Notes: generated by a model not told the origin, from the sequence alone. Counted from the first letter of the stretch, positions 29,184-63,862 are shown. The stretch is DNA of 64,000 nucleotides from Eleginops maclovinus (GCF_036324505.1 NC_086366.1:9975927-10039926), one strand, 5' to 3'. A program made the numbers and translations.

Positions 29184-30839
29184 ACACACACAAACACACA
29201 CACAAAGAGGGAGAGTTTGTCCCGTCCCTTCCTCTCTGGTCTATTTCTGAGGCGACAAGAAAATGATCAAAGCTATGTGACCAGACTCCAGGAATGACCT
29301 TCTAACTATCTCAGGTGTCTCTTTTTACATACGCATATACACACATGCACGCACCTTCATTTCTTTCCTTCAACTGGAAACTTATACATAGGTATTTCTT
29401 TGATACACACAGGGGGAAAACAACCAACAAAATGTCTCTACTGTACATAAACTGCCTTAATTTGTCTCTGTATTTCAACCATGTTGACGCCTGTACAACC
29501 TGTCCCTTCTCAAATCCCTCACCACGTCTGGGTTGTAGAGATAAATTTAAGTGGAGGTTGCCTTAGGGACCTGTCGGTGTCATGTGTCCCCAGCTTGCAC
29601 AGCATGTCAGCCATTTTTCTTCACGTCGTTACTCAGTTTCACTTGAGTCCCCTTCATGTACAGTTCTTCCATCTGAGCATGCAATCATTTTAAAGAACAT
29701 TCCCATCTCTACACCACTTTCTTGTTGCAGCATCCAATATGCGGAAGATATATGGTTGTATGCAGAAAGTAATTGGATAAATGTCACACAGCTGTTGCAA
29801 CAACCATTGCCAGGAGTGATAAAATCCATGCATTCAAACACATACACACTCACTGAACAGCGTGATCGTTTTCTCAGTGCCATACCTTACATATTTTCCG
29901 GCTTCATGAAATTCCTAAAAGACTAACAGTTACATAATTTAAAAGGTTAAACTGCACACATGCTAAAATACAGATTGGAGAGGTACATTTTTATCAGAAA
30001 CAATTTCAAAACATAACACATCTTTTTTATTTTATAAATTGATCTTTTTCATGGTCTGGTCTCCGATAAACTGTACTGTCTCTTTAATCTACCAGGCCTT
30101 TATCATGTGCATAAAGAGATAACAAGCCACGACTCTACAATTTCTGCCTTTGCAGTCGCTAGAATGAAATATAAAATGGCACTGTTATCAAATAAGGTCA
30201 CAAAAAAGGAATCTCCACCGTGGTCGGCTGTGAAAAGTGATAAATGCGGTTATCAGATATGTGGAACAAGACGTATAATGTTGCAGAAACATCTTATTGC
30301 ATGATGTAATTTCCAGTCTTTGGTAACATATATTAGAAACACTTGATGGTCTTTGATGTTTAGCCTCTGCAGAAACATGAGGCTGCCAACCATCTGCAGC
30401 CAACTGGGCATTGTATACCCACCAATCCCTCACGTGGGTCTCTGTTTTTCTCACTGCTCCCCCTCAAACAATACCCCCATGGGACGGTCAACTTCAGCAT
30501 GATCACCTGTCGGAGTCTTTCAGGCATCAGAACAATGTCTACTGTACAGTTTCATTGACAGAGAGAAAGACATACAGTATAAAAGTCACAGCATGAAAAC
30601 TGGGGGGGTGAGGGGGGGGGGAGTTGTGTGCAAAAGTAAAGGTCACATCTTAAGCTGTTCTATAAATATTCGAAGGAGATGTGACTCTAGTCAAAGTCTG
30701 CTCAGATTTCGCTCATCAACACACGCACACAACTCTCGGTATTGGCCCAGTGGAAAAGGTCTTGACTAAGAACTCCTTTGGTGTATCACCATTACAGAGA
30801 GGTGTTAATAGTTATATTGGGCTCCCGGCCAGCAAATAG

Positions 30840-30911
<72 letters not shown>
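30840..30911. repeat. (CT)n microsatellite
   Basis: About 35 CT units with one early G; a homopurine-homopyrimidine tract able to form H-DNA. Confidence 0.97.
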
Positions 30912-30913
<2 letters not shown>

Positions 30914-32629
30914 ACTTGTTCTTTCAAGTCTCTGCTGATGGTTTTTGGCTCCACCAAAAGTGAGACCACACATACACGACGGCTATGTTTTCATCATCTG
31001 ACCAACATAAATATTGCCATTGATGCACAGTGTCAAAGTCCACACTGGTTTCCAACAGTTTCATAAACCTGCCATAATAACCTTAAAGTACAGAAAGCAC
31101 ATTTTCTTACAGGAATATTTGAATTCCTCTCATGAGTAATGTCACAAACTGCTTTATTTGACTAATTTAGTGTAACAATTACTAAATGCATCTGTCCCCT
31201 CTTCCCTGAGTCTTTTTTTTTTTACTTTCTCAGTTCTTTCTGCTGTTAGTTTTCTTATCCATATCTCAGGCTTCAGGTCATGGGTCAGAAAGCAGAGAGG
31301 TGATAAATGCTTCCAGGTCACCTCTCCTGCCTCTGGAGGTCAGGGAGAGGGTTTTTGCAGTGGCAGCAACAACATGATCACTCAGCTAAAGCACCAGATC
31401 CAAACCTCCTGACCCCCTCGCTCCCTCAACGTCTCTACTCCATCTGCCTCAATCTCTTCCAACTATCCCATATTTAAAAAGGTACCTATCGACTTAAATA
31501 TACACATACATACACACATTTACATGTAAAGCACAAGACAAGAACTTACTAGAAGATATTGTAAAACAGAAACAAACCGAGGACAACAACTAAATCAAAG
31601 TTATCCATGTTTTCTGGTGCTTACAAAATAAACTGTTGTTTAAATAAATGTTCAGACATCCACTTTATTATCCTTTGAATTCCTACATCACACACAGAAA
31701 CATTCACATACGCACACATAGGCTTATCTGATTCAGAGATGTGTAATGGTGTTATTTTAGGAACGTTATCAGTCCAATCTCCCTCATGCTGATCAGCTCC
31801 ACTCTCCTGCTGTGAATCGATGCCTTGTGCTCCGGCTCCCTGCACTAAAACTAATTTAGTTGACTTTCATAACTATAGTGTAATCTGATTATAAATCCCT
31901 CGTTATGGACGCCACACGGAACACTGTGGCAGAGGTCACACGCCGCTTGCTGAAAAATTCCACTGACTGAACACGTTCTCCAATAAGCAGGAGCTTACGC
32001 ACTGCTGTGTTACTAGAAAACAGAACAGTGAGCAGAGGTATTTCATAATTATTATGTCTATTTTCTTTGCCTTGTTTCCAAATGTGTCAGTACGAGAGTT
32101 AGTTATCATGCTTAGTTCCTTTCGGCAATTGTGAGCTGAAGCTAGTAACTATCTCAAATACATGTATTTTTCATCCTTGTGAACCTCACAATAGACTGAA
32201 AGTAAGTTGACTTTTTATCAACAGTAATCAACAAACATAAATGGTACTGAGTTAAAAAAAGAAAAGAAGGGATTCCCTGTTGCTCAACTGGAGCATTGTT
32301 TTTAACAAGGGAACTTTTAAAATTATTTTTGTAAAGGTTCATTTGTTTAAGTCTTTCTTTTACAGTTTCCCCACTCCAAAGAATATACTTCTACAAATAC
32401 ACTCCAAAATATCCAGTTCTGATTTTTGTATATTCAGTGGTAAGTTTAGCGTTAAGATTTCCTAATAGTAGCTCTATCTTATGTTGAACTTAAGCGCCTC
32501 ATATACTCTTTCCAGTGCCTCAAATTGCCTAATGTTTATATTTAAACTAAGTCTGACATGTGGTGTGTTTCTCTCACAACCACCACAGAGGAAAGTCCTC
32601 CCTGGTTTGTTTGGGTTAGACAGCAGAGG

Positions 32630-33015
32630 AATGAGGGAGGGAGGACAGTGAGATGGGGAGGAGTGGGAGGTGAGGGGATGATGACAGGGGAATGGGGGGT
32701 GTGAGTGAGTTTGGACAATGCTCTCTGAATTTTAAAGAGGGGATAAAAAGAGGCGAGGGAGAAGGGGAGTGGAAGTTCTGAGGAGAGAAAGCGTGTGGAA
32801 GAAAAGGGGAGAGGAAGGTGGCAGAAGGGAGCTCGTAGGTGGGGGATGATGTGGCAGAGGGGAGGATAATTACAGGGAGGAGGAGAGTGAAAGGGAAATT
32901 ACGGAAGATGTAATAGAAGGTAAGTGAGGAGAAGGGGAAGGAGTGCAATGAGGTGGAGTAGAAAGCTGGGGAGGATAGAGGAGGAGGAGGAGGAGGAGGA
33001 GGAGGAGGAGGAGGG
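32630..33015. repeat. Polypurine block ending in (GAG)n
   Basis: About 385 bp in which the plus strand is overwhelmingly A/G, ending with about 12 GAG/AGG triplets at 32979-33014. The minus-strand frame across it gives proline and serine runs and is not a gene. Confidence 0.85.
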
Positions 33016-33959
33016 CAGGGACTTTGGGGGTTACATTCCAGAAGTGCAACCAGCCTGGTGCTGCTCTGCTGCCCAATGTAAACACAGGGCAGAGACTGAC
33101 AACCTGTCACTGTAACTCACAGTGAGACAGAGTGAAAGCAAGCGAGGAAAAGGAATGAAGGTGAAATAAAGCAGGGCCCATCCCTCTTTTTCTGGCAGGG
33201 GAAAACATTTTGCGTGAGGGATTGGTGAAGCATCATGTAGACATGTATCCCTCTTGGTCATTTTTTGATTACAATGCTGTGATTATACAATATGTGCTGA
33301 AAGTAAAAGTATTGTTTCATTCCCAAAGCTGAAATAAAACATGTCGCTTTTGCCAACTGAGTCATATATTGAATGCGGCTAATGAATGTGGTACAGATAT
33401 TTTAGTTAACACAGTACCAAACAGCAGGAGGATCGTCTTCTTTACAGTGCTAATGCGACATCTAGTGGCAAAACAATTCACTTCAAATGGAAAATGAATG
33501 AGTTGGGTTAAAGCTATATTTCTAGACATTTGTGTAACCAAAAACCCCAGCAAGGTCTTAAAAACTGTAAATACAATGACATGCAGGATTTCAAATACAA
33601 AGTGTGAGTAAAAAAACATCACAGCAAAAAAAAGTTATTCTAAAAGTTTAATTGATGTGAAAATGAAGTAAACATCCTTACAACACAAGGAAATGAAAGC
33701 AGCCATTTGAGATGTTGGTAATTCTGAGGAATGAGGAAGAAAAGCCATCTTACTCAAACAGCATAGGTTGACACATTGAAATAATGATAATGTGAAAGAA
33801 ATCCTCAAAATAAACAAAAAATGCAACACATAAATACTTCTCAGGAGAACAGTCACCAGATTGCCTAAGTTGTGACAGGCACTAAAATGTTTAGCTATGG
33901 AAGAGTTTGTATTCAATATTGCACTTTTTTCTTTAGTTTAACATCTATTTCTTTACTCT

Positions 33960-34603
33960 TCTCATACTAAACTAAACACAATGACTTGAAAAGAGAAAAA
34001 CTCTAGACAAAATAGACGAACTACAGTACATCTTAAAAATATATAGATATTGACAAAAATAACGTTCTAATTTGTAAATGTAATAAATTAATAGAACGTT
34101 CTACCTAACACAATATAATATTAATTTAAAGTGCAACGCCAGCAACAACAATGTATTGTATCACAAAATGATTACAATGGTGTGTAACAGATCCAAATGA
34201 TGTCAGCAGATGTCAGTGTAACAGTAAAACACATTTGTATAAACTTAAAATACAGTATTTTGTGATTTGATTTGATTGTCCGCAGTGCTGTGAAGTATAT
34301 CCCCAGAGACTTTTGCCAGTATATGACAACAACAATCTTACATAAAAACAAGTCCTTTTGTTAAGTAAGATTTGTTCACTTCCATGATGCACCGTACTTC
34401 CCCTATTACAGGATACTAATAATACTTCTCTTGTCTCTCTTTGCAAATGTCAGCAAAATGTTGACAGCGTGCTGTCCAGTGAGTCACCATCTCTGGTTAA
34501 TCCATGTTGGTACGCAGGTCAGCCACATATGTACTGTACACGTTCGAGACATATTTTCTGGAACATAGACCGAGATAAATCGGACATTCATCGTCACCAG
34601 CAC
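33960..34603 (-). other. Presumed 3' UTR of the B7-like gene
   Basis: AT-rich sequence downstream of the TGA stop, with no further convincing exon. I see no clear AATAAA on the minus strand here, so the polyadenylation site is not placed. Confidence 0.35.
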
Positions 34604-37063
34604 TCAAGATGCCTCTTGGTTTTTTCCATTGAGGAATGTTTCTGCCCTGGAGAATAGAAAGGAAAAGGGAGAGATAAGTCAGTGTACTTCAATAGGATAT
34701 AAAGGTCGCAAACAACATTTCTAGGCAACTGGAAATTCATGAATTGCAGCTTTACTTAATTCAGTTGGTGCTTCATCTTACTTTTAACATGTTATATTTG
34801 ACATCCAAGTATTATAGGTGTAAACTTTAAACATCCACTTACTCCAAATTAGGATTTATGTTTTCAATGTCTGCTTTCACTTCTGGAATCAACATAGAAA
34901 GTTCTGTGAGTTTTTTTAAGTTACAGAGTCATTGTTGAACTTTCATTTTTGTATTTATACAAACACATATGCAAATGTATGTGGAATAACTTGTGACACA
35001 CTTAATATCTGTCCTTACCTTTCTTACATTTATTGCATTTACACACAAGCAATGCAACAACCACAGCAATCAAACAGAAGGGTATCACTCCATAGATGAT
35101 TTCAGAAGGCCAGTGAGGATAAGATGGATATTTGGGTTTACCTAGAGAAGAAAACACATGGAAATCCATCTCTTAAACATGTTGAATTTTACATATTTTT
35201 CTCTGTTAATGCCATAACCACGCATAAAGTTTTCTTTTTCAATTTCCCTTACATATCTCAAAACATCTGCTTTGATCAAACTACAGTTACCTGAATTTTG
35301 AAAACATTTTTTTTTTTTACAAGGCACTATAGATCAAATGAAAATATACTGAAGCAGAAATTGTTGTATCTCAAAAGGTGGGATACAGCAGCTTTGTTTT
35401 TGAACTGTGAAGTTCATGGACAATCAGTTTGAGCTTACAGCTTGTAATATGGCAATATTTTCTACAGATATACATGTTTCAAAAGATGAAAACATTTTGT
35501 GACATTTTGTGCCACCATCAGGTAAAATGTGACTTGGTTTGGGACTTGTCAGAAAGCTTACCTGAAAAAGCAAATGATTTAACCAGCTCTGCTGTACAGT
35601 ACCTTGTGTTACTATTATTCATTAGCTATGTTAACATACTTAGTTAAGATGGTGAATTTAGTAAACATTTTAACAAGGATTTAAGCTCAAAGCCTGGGTG
35701 TATCTAATTACATCCTAAAAGACCATATGCCATGGGTTTTCATTGCCTTTTACACTTTTTTTAAATATACATTTATTTTCAAGTTAAGGACTCACAGACT
35801 GACAACGGTTCTGAGCTGAGGTTGTCCACAGAGCACCTGATAAACATATATTCCTTGGAGCAGTTGAAGTGTGCAGTGCTGGTGATGTTGATCAACATGG
35901 TGTCATCATCTCTGGTAATGTTGTTGGTAACCTTCGAAATTCCAGATACATTCCACTTCACTTCTGTTTTCGGGTAGCCGCCATGTGAGAAGCAGGTCAT
36001 TTGGCAACTTAAGGGAGGGTTTTGTTCACAGCAGTCCATTGTAAGTGTAGGTTTACTGTAGTTTCCTATTAGAGAGACAGACAAAGAAAACACTGTCAAC
36101 CATAACAAGTTGTATTTCCTGCATGTCAAGATAACTGTAAATGGCCATGTTTAGTTGCATTTCTATTAACCTTTTCATGATTCAAGGTTTTAACAGAGCC
36201 TTCGAGTAGAGATCACAAACTCAAAGATCAATTATGACTTACATAGTGCTGGATTAAATCAAATGTGTTGTTTTTTGATAAAATAAACTAAACTATGGGT
36301 TTAACCACTGTATTTTCTGTAGACATCGATAGCAACAGTATACAATGTGATTCTACAATAGTGTTGCGAAGTGTTGGCATTAAATATGCTAACAACGAAC
36401 CACTCAAACAAATACATTTTAAATGTAAACATACTCATACCTGTGACACTTAGGTGAATGTCAGTTTGAACTAGTTCAGTGCCGTACATGACATAGCACT
36501 GATAGTCCCCATTATGGGAAACGTTCAAACTGGACATATGAATAGTTCTCTTGTCATCATCCATTCTGGTGTTCGCCCATACCGGATGTGATGTTTCCTT
36601 GGATGCATAGTGTCCATTCACAAAGTCATTGCCCCTTTGTATGTACAATAGATCTATTGTCCTATTTTTGTCAATAGGGCAGCGAAAAGTCACGTTTCCA
36701 CCAACCACCCCTCTGTACTGAATCTGGGCAACATTTTCTGCAGAAGGAAAGTAAGCAAGAACATGTTAGAGCATGCTTGGGAACCTTTTATTAAGTGAAA
36801 TTAAATTGTCTTCTAGAAATTAACACTCTTTAATGGTTTGCACATTTTGATCACAGAATGAGTTGGAAGATATATGCAAGTACATATAATAAAATATAAA
36901 TAAGGCCCTGTCAATTTAAGTTGTCTAAATGGTATAAGGTTTAATATAAGGAATAAAATAAAAAAAGGATAATGTTCTATAGCCAAAACATTGGTTTGTT
37001 ATGTTGTCTAAAGTAAAACCGCCAACAGTTTGAAATCTGTATGAATTCCCACATAGTAGCGTG

Positions 37064-37101
<38 letters not shown>

Positions 37102-39915
37102 TGTGTGTAATAGCCAGTTTCTGTTTGACTTTAGCTCTTCTCATGACACAAAGACCTAATCACAGTTCCTCTTATTGTTTGTGTCAAATACGCAACTACT
37201 TATGTCCCTCATGTTTTTACATGATCAAAGGTCAGTTATATAAGATTGATAAGGGTGGCTGGACTTCGATAACTATGGCATGGGTTTTAAAGTAATAGTT
37301 TGGGAAATAGGCCATCTTTTTTCAAGAGTGATTAAATAATCCTTTCAAGCTAAAAGATTGAGATAAAAGAGAATTAGAGATATATAGAGATGTTGGATAA
37401 TAATGATCTGCCTGTTCCTGTCTGCCAGCAAATCGTTCTCATTTTTACTTCGTTATTTGATTTAAATTGATCTTCAGCACTGCTGGTTTCTTATTATTTG
37501 AAACCAAGCAAAGTGTTGTTATATCAAAAATCTTTACAGTCGGCATATCATCTATTTATACACAACTGGTTTCACTGTAAAACCAGGGTAAGAATGTGGT
37601 GTTGAATCACTGATATGAGGGAACTGCTTACCTCTGACACAAAAAGGACTAGTCACAATGTAAACCAGAGCCAGCCGCAAGAGGGAAATCCTTTGAGTTA
37701 TAGGACACAGGAGGAAGCATAATTAAAACCGTTTAGAATTGTTTTCGTGATCACCAAGGTAACAATGGGAATTCCAGTGGCGCATAGAAATGAATACAAA
37801 CTGTGTAACTGAAAAAAAAACTTTCAAACTTTATACTAAAGTACCCCTTGGCCCCGTGCCCAGAGTTACGGTAATGATAGGTTCAGATCACTAGAGCCAC
37901 ACATTCTCATAATGACTCAACCTGCCAATTTATTTAGCATGATAAAACCTGTATATTAGTTATTAGGGTTGAAAGGATATAACAACCGGTTGTCTGGAAA
38001 TCTATTGTGGTTGGCTTGAAGAAATTCTGTTATCAGCATTTTGAAGATGTTTTATACAGAAAGTATGCAATGGCTAAACAGTCACATTCACATGGACAAA
38101 TTACAAATGTACATAGTCATTGCTTATCTGGAAAAAGATCATGTGACATCATTCAGCAATGTTATCTAACATTGTTTATAATAGTATAGTGAGTGACAGC
38201 ATACAGTAAGGATGAGGTCATTTAAAAAAAGGCGTAGAGGACTTACGGGAAACACCGTAGGTTTGAAGGTGATGCCTGTTGCAAAGAAAAATCAAGTTAG
38301 ATCTTTTTTAAATTTAATTTGCTTTGTTTGAAATCAGTGCAAAGGAGCATTACTCATTAAGGTATTCAGAATCAAATTTGGCCAGTGAGTCACATGCTCA
38401 GAATATTTTATAAATCTAAATCTTAGACATCTTGTTAACTGCCTTCACACTTCAGACAGTGACGTGTCATATTCTTATATTTTGTATGCTGTATTATAAA
38501 AAACAAGTGTCAGTTCACAGTGTATTTTAACTTTCATAGTTTTGTATTTTGATGAGTAAAAACCTGATTTCCTTCAAGACATTAATGTTGTAATAACCTA
38601 GTATTAACTTAAAGTAACAGGATAAACAAAGGGAAAGGGACAGTTGCAGCTTTCTGACAGTGACAAAATGCATCACACGCCCTGTCTTCTTCAACAAACT
38701 GTCTTTCTTAACTCAGACATACTCATAGTCTGAAAATAACACAGGTTACATTCACCCTTTGGGAAAATTATTCATATTAAATCTTTTAAAACACACCTTT
38801 ACCGAATATAAAGTGAAAAGAAGAAAGCATTAGCAACACTCTTTTCTCAACAGAAACATCATGGCCCCTGAGGGAATCCCCAGGGGCCATGTGAATTCCT
38901 CAAGTGTGATACATTGTGTTTAGTTCAGGAAAAGTGTTAACCGATGGATAATCAAATTAATTCAAATAGTAAATGTAAATAATGTTGTTAAAGTTTTCCC
39001 TATTTTCTGTGACTGCGTTTTTCTGTTACAACAGCATCCAAAGTATAGTAATGATCAAATATAATAAAATGAAACTGCATTAAGTTGTACTTTGAAAGAG
39101 CTAAAGAAGATTGTCTCTCTTTACACTGTATCAGAATGGTCTTAAGTCCTCTCTTTGACTTTTTTTAGTCCACACTTCGCTTGGAATCGACTACAATACA
39201 ATGGACAGAAGTTTGAGAACACTTCAGAAATCGATGGCAAAACAGATCGCATTGATTGAGCATTATGATTGGCTGTGTTTTCGGTCACCTACCAGATTAA
39301 TCTATCATCAGCTAAAAGAGACTTTCGATATGGGGAGTCCCCTTTGACTCAACATGATGTAGAATTGTTTTAGACGAAATGAGTGCACAACTTGTGCTTA
39401 TGAGATTAGCTATGAAAGCCACACTTTGTTCACACATTTGATTATTGTACTCTCACATTGTGCCATTCTTTTTAATGTGGGAGATATTTGACACTGTTGT
39501 AGTTAAAAAGAGAGAGAACTGGGTTTCAGGTTGAAACCCTTGGTGAATCCTATTTAATAGTAAAGAGAGTGAGATACTCTAAACAGACTCAAAATAATTA
39601 TCTCACAAATATTGTTATAGACACAAATGTCCAGGATACATTTTTTAATCAGCAGTGCATATTTCCACATATCATTCCTACAGTGATATAGATCAAGCTT
39701 ACACAGCCATAAAGTATGCTCTGATATGCATGAGTAAGTCTAATTAAGGATAAAACTGCTGCTCAATGTCCTTTCAAGTTTGTTTGTTTTTACAAAAAAA
39801 CTATGTAAACGCATGACAGACTTCCTTTCTAACATTATGGTGACAGACAATGGAACACTGTATCCATAACAATAGCATTAAATGTGGAAAATAAAACAAA
39901 CTAAGCTCTTACCAT
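34604..39915 (-). CDS. CD80/CD86-like B7-family co-stimulatory membrane protein (8 exons)
   Basis: Type I membrane immunoglobulin protein of the B7 group, whose mammalian members on antigen-presenting cells bind CD28, CTLA-4 or ICOS. Exons in transcript order: 39913-39915 (ATG only), 38247-38275, 37632-37690, 36441-36737 (IgV), 35796-36065 (IgC), 35019-35141 (transmembrane), 34843-34882, 34604-34646 (stop TGA). Total 864 nt, 287 residues; the Ig and transmembrane exons are phase 1 at both ends, as usual in this family. Leader about 1-30 (SLLRLALVYIVTS), IgV 31-129 with Cys50-Cys111 and HNGDYQC, IgC 130-219 starting NYSKP and carrying GGYPKTEVKW, membrane segment about 234-253 (IIYGVIPFCLIAVVVALLVC), then a short basic tail. 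NYSKP...GYP resembles CD86 and ICOSLG, and the NIT...FNCS...FIRC layout resembles CD80. The usual IgV core Trp (YWQ) is Ile (YIQ). Nine N-glycosylation sequons are visible. Assignment to the CD80/CD86/ICOSLG group is firm; which paralogue is not. Confidence 0.85.
35019..35141 (-). CDS. Transmembrane exon of the B7-like gene
   Basis: 41 codons between acceptor CTTCTCTAG and donor GTAAGG. A proline-rich stalk (KPKYPSYPHWPSE) leads into a 20-residue hydrophobic stretch, then KCNKCKK as a stop-transfer signal. Phase 1 at both ends lets it join directly to the IgC exon. Confidence 0.85.
35796..36065 (-). CDS. IgC-domain exon of the B7-like gene
   Basis: 90 codons after acceptor CTCTCTAATAG, with donor T|GTGAGT. 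The C-type core is MTCFSHGGYP...VKWNVSG paired with FIRCSVDN. It also has extra cysteines (DCC, LSC, FNC, SVC) beyond the canonical pair, and six N-glycosylation sequons. Confidence 0.87.
36441..36737 (-). CDS. IgV-domain exon of the B7-like gene
   Basis: 99 codons after acceptor CCTTCTGCAG, ending at donor GTATGAG. It contains NVTFRC (first Ig cysteine), LLYIQRGNDF, the ANTRMDDD and IHMSSLNVS strands, and GDYQCYV (second cysteine). Sequons are NVT, NRT and NVS. The B-to-F cysteine spacing of about 61 residues fits a short V-type domain. Confidence 0.88.
36738..39912 (-). other. 5' introns of the B7-like gene
   Basis: Apart from the two small leader exons this is AT-rich intron. It includes a (TG)n stretch at about 37061-37108 and no recognisable transposable element. 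Confidence 0.6.
37632..37690 (-). CDS. Signal-peptide exon of the B7-like gene
   Basis: Encodes ISLLRLALVYIVTSPFCVR, a hydrophobic core followed by a likely cleavage region. The upstream 29-nt exon 38247-38275 (ASPSNLRCFP) and the ATG at 39913-39915 supply the N-terminus. The acceptor used here (CTCAAAG) is weak, so the exact 5' boundary is the least certain junction of the gene. Confidence 0.7.
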
Positions 39916-39965
39916 TGCGAGGTGTTGTCTCTGTCTAAGTCAGTAAGCAAGTGACAAGAAAAACA

Positions 39966-39976
39966 CACTTCCTCTT
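39966..39976 (-). promoter_or_regulatory. PU.1/Ets-type site upstream of the B7-like gene
   Basis: On the minus strand AAGAGGAAGTG matches the PU.1 (Spi1) core GAGGAAGT. It lies about 50 bp upstream of the start codon, within or just above the presumed first exon. PU.1 drives many myeloid and B-cell genes from TATA-less promoters, which fits a ligand of antigen-presenting cells. The function is inferred. Confidence 0.5.
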
Positions 39977-42699
<2,723 letters not shown>

Positions 42700-42741
42700 A
42701 GTCTGACGTAGATAAATTGCAGGGGTTTCTATTTCCGCTGT

Positions 42742-42747
42742 CACGTG
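42742..42747. promoter_or_regulatory. E-box CACGTG near the X-box
   Basis: A palindromic CACGTG (USF/MYC/MITF type) lies 18 bp upstream of the X-box. Being six bases it could be chance, but the position in the presumed core promoter makes it worth noting. Confidence 0.4.
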
Positions 42748-42765
42748 GTACAGTTGATCGTGGTT

Positions 42766-42778
42766 GTCACCTGGCAAC
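42766..42778 (+). promoter_or_regulatory. RFX X-box in the dync2h1 promoter
   Basis: GTCACC-T-GGCAAC matches the X-box consensus GTNRCC(N0-3)RGYAAC at every position, with a one-base spacer. RFX factors bind X-boxes in promoters of ciliary genes, including intraflagellar transport genes. The site lies 1,025 bp upstream of the ATG, which fits a promoter separated from the coding exon by a 5' UTR intron. The motif match is seen directly; function is inferred. Confidence 0.75.
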
Positions 42779-43802
42779 GGCAAAAGCATAATCTTGAAGA
42801 AACAGACAGGCATGAGTAACAGCTTCCCTCCATGAATTGAGTTACCAAAAGCTCTAAAGGTAGTACGTTTGTTACCAAAACGGTATGAAACCAATGCTTT
42901 TACTTGCTTACTAGCGTGCTGGAGTCAAGCCAGCCAGCTAAAACGCTTAACTTTAATTCAAAGTGGTTACGTTAGCTAGCTAGCTTGTGGATTTGTTGCC
43001 ATCCTGTAGTCATTGTTTTGTTATATTTATGCGCCTTAACTTTTTAAACATTAGTTTTTGCCGTATTAAGCGAAGAATCTGCTTTGACAAGGAAGGCTGA
43101 GCTAAGCTAAGCACATACTAACTTTGTATTAGCACTAGCAACTTAGATAGTACCGTTATAATGTTAGTTAGCTAATAGTTTAGCATCGATACTCTGGTAA
43201 CGTTAGCACTGCTCTTCCTTCAAAGACTTAGCTGAAATGTTTACGTCTTCAATTATCTTAAGGGCAAAGTACCTGGCTTTACGTTGTAGTTTTATAGACA
43301 ATTACAGGGGCATGTGGTTTGAGAAAGGCTTGAAAATGCTTTATTAGCTTGTTTCTGTGTCGACAGAACAACATTTGCGGCAGTAATTGTTCTGCTTCTA
43401 AGGTGTATTGGAAATGTTAATGCTAGATGGGTTTCTATGTAATAGAAATATCCATTTAATGTCTCCTGCTTATTATCCAAGTGTCTTATACATGAGAGTG
43501 GCTAAGGAGTCCTTATTTCCCACGTAATACAATGATATGTTTTAATTTACGATAACTGTGGTCTATGAGATATTTCAACCCTAAAGGAAGCTATTAACAG
43601 AGAAAAATGTGAGCCCAAAGAATCTGTATATATAACATTAAGACGTAAAAGCAGAATTTATAGTGCTTGTAGTACACAATAGTGACCATTAAGCCATATC
43701 CATTTTATATTAAGCCACATCCCTCGCATTGTGCAGTCTTCACAGTGTTATTTTCTATATATTACAGGTTTCACTGTATCAGTACATCATTGTCGCTGAA
43801 AG

Positions 43803-63862
<20,060 letters not shown>

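Larger units (their letters stand above)
29184..33959. other. Gene-free DNA before the B7-like gene
   Basis: Holds a G-rich run at 30602-30621, the (CT)n tract, and the polypurine block. No gene can be supported. Confidence 0.55.
42700..43767 (+). promoter_or_regulatory. dync2h1: Putative promoter and 5' UTR/first-intron region of dync2h1
   Basis: Holds the E-box, the X-box and several runs of GCTAGC, GCTAAGC and AACGTTAGC words that I often see near teleost transcription starts. It ends at the acceptor-like TTCTATATATTACAG before the start codon. No open frame here is convincing. The transcription start cannot be fixed from sequence alone. Confidence 0.5.

Noticed and set aside
29582..29926. 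114-codon frame with AEDIWLYAE, reminiscent of a reverse-transcriptase YADD region
   Set aside because: The catalytic YADD is not present and no other reverse-transcriptase motif lies nearby.
32616..33110. 164-codon minus-strand frame rich in Pro and Ser
   Set aside because: It is the complement of the polypurine block; low-complexity artefact.
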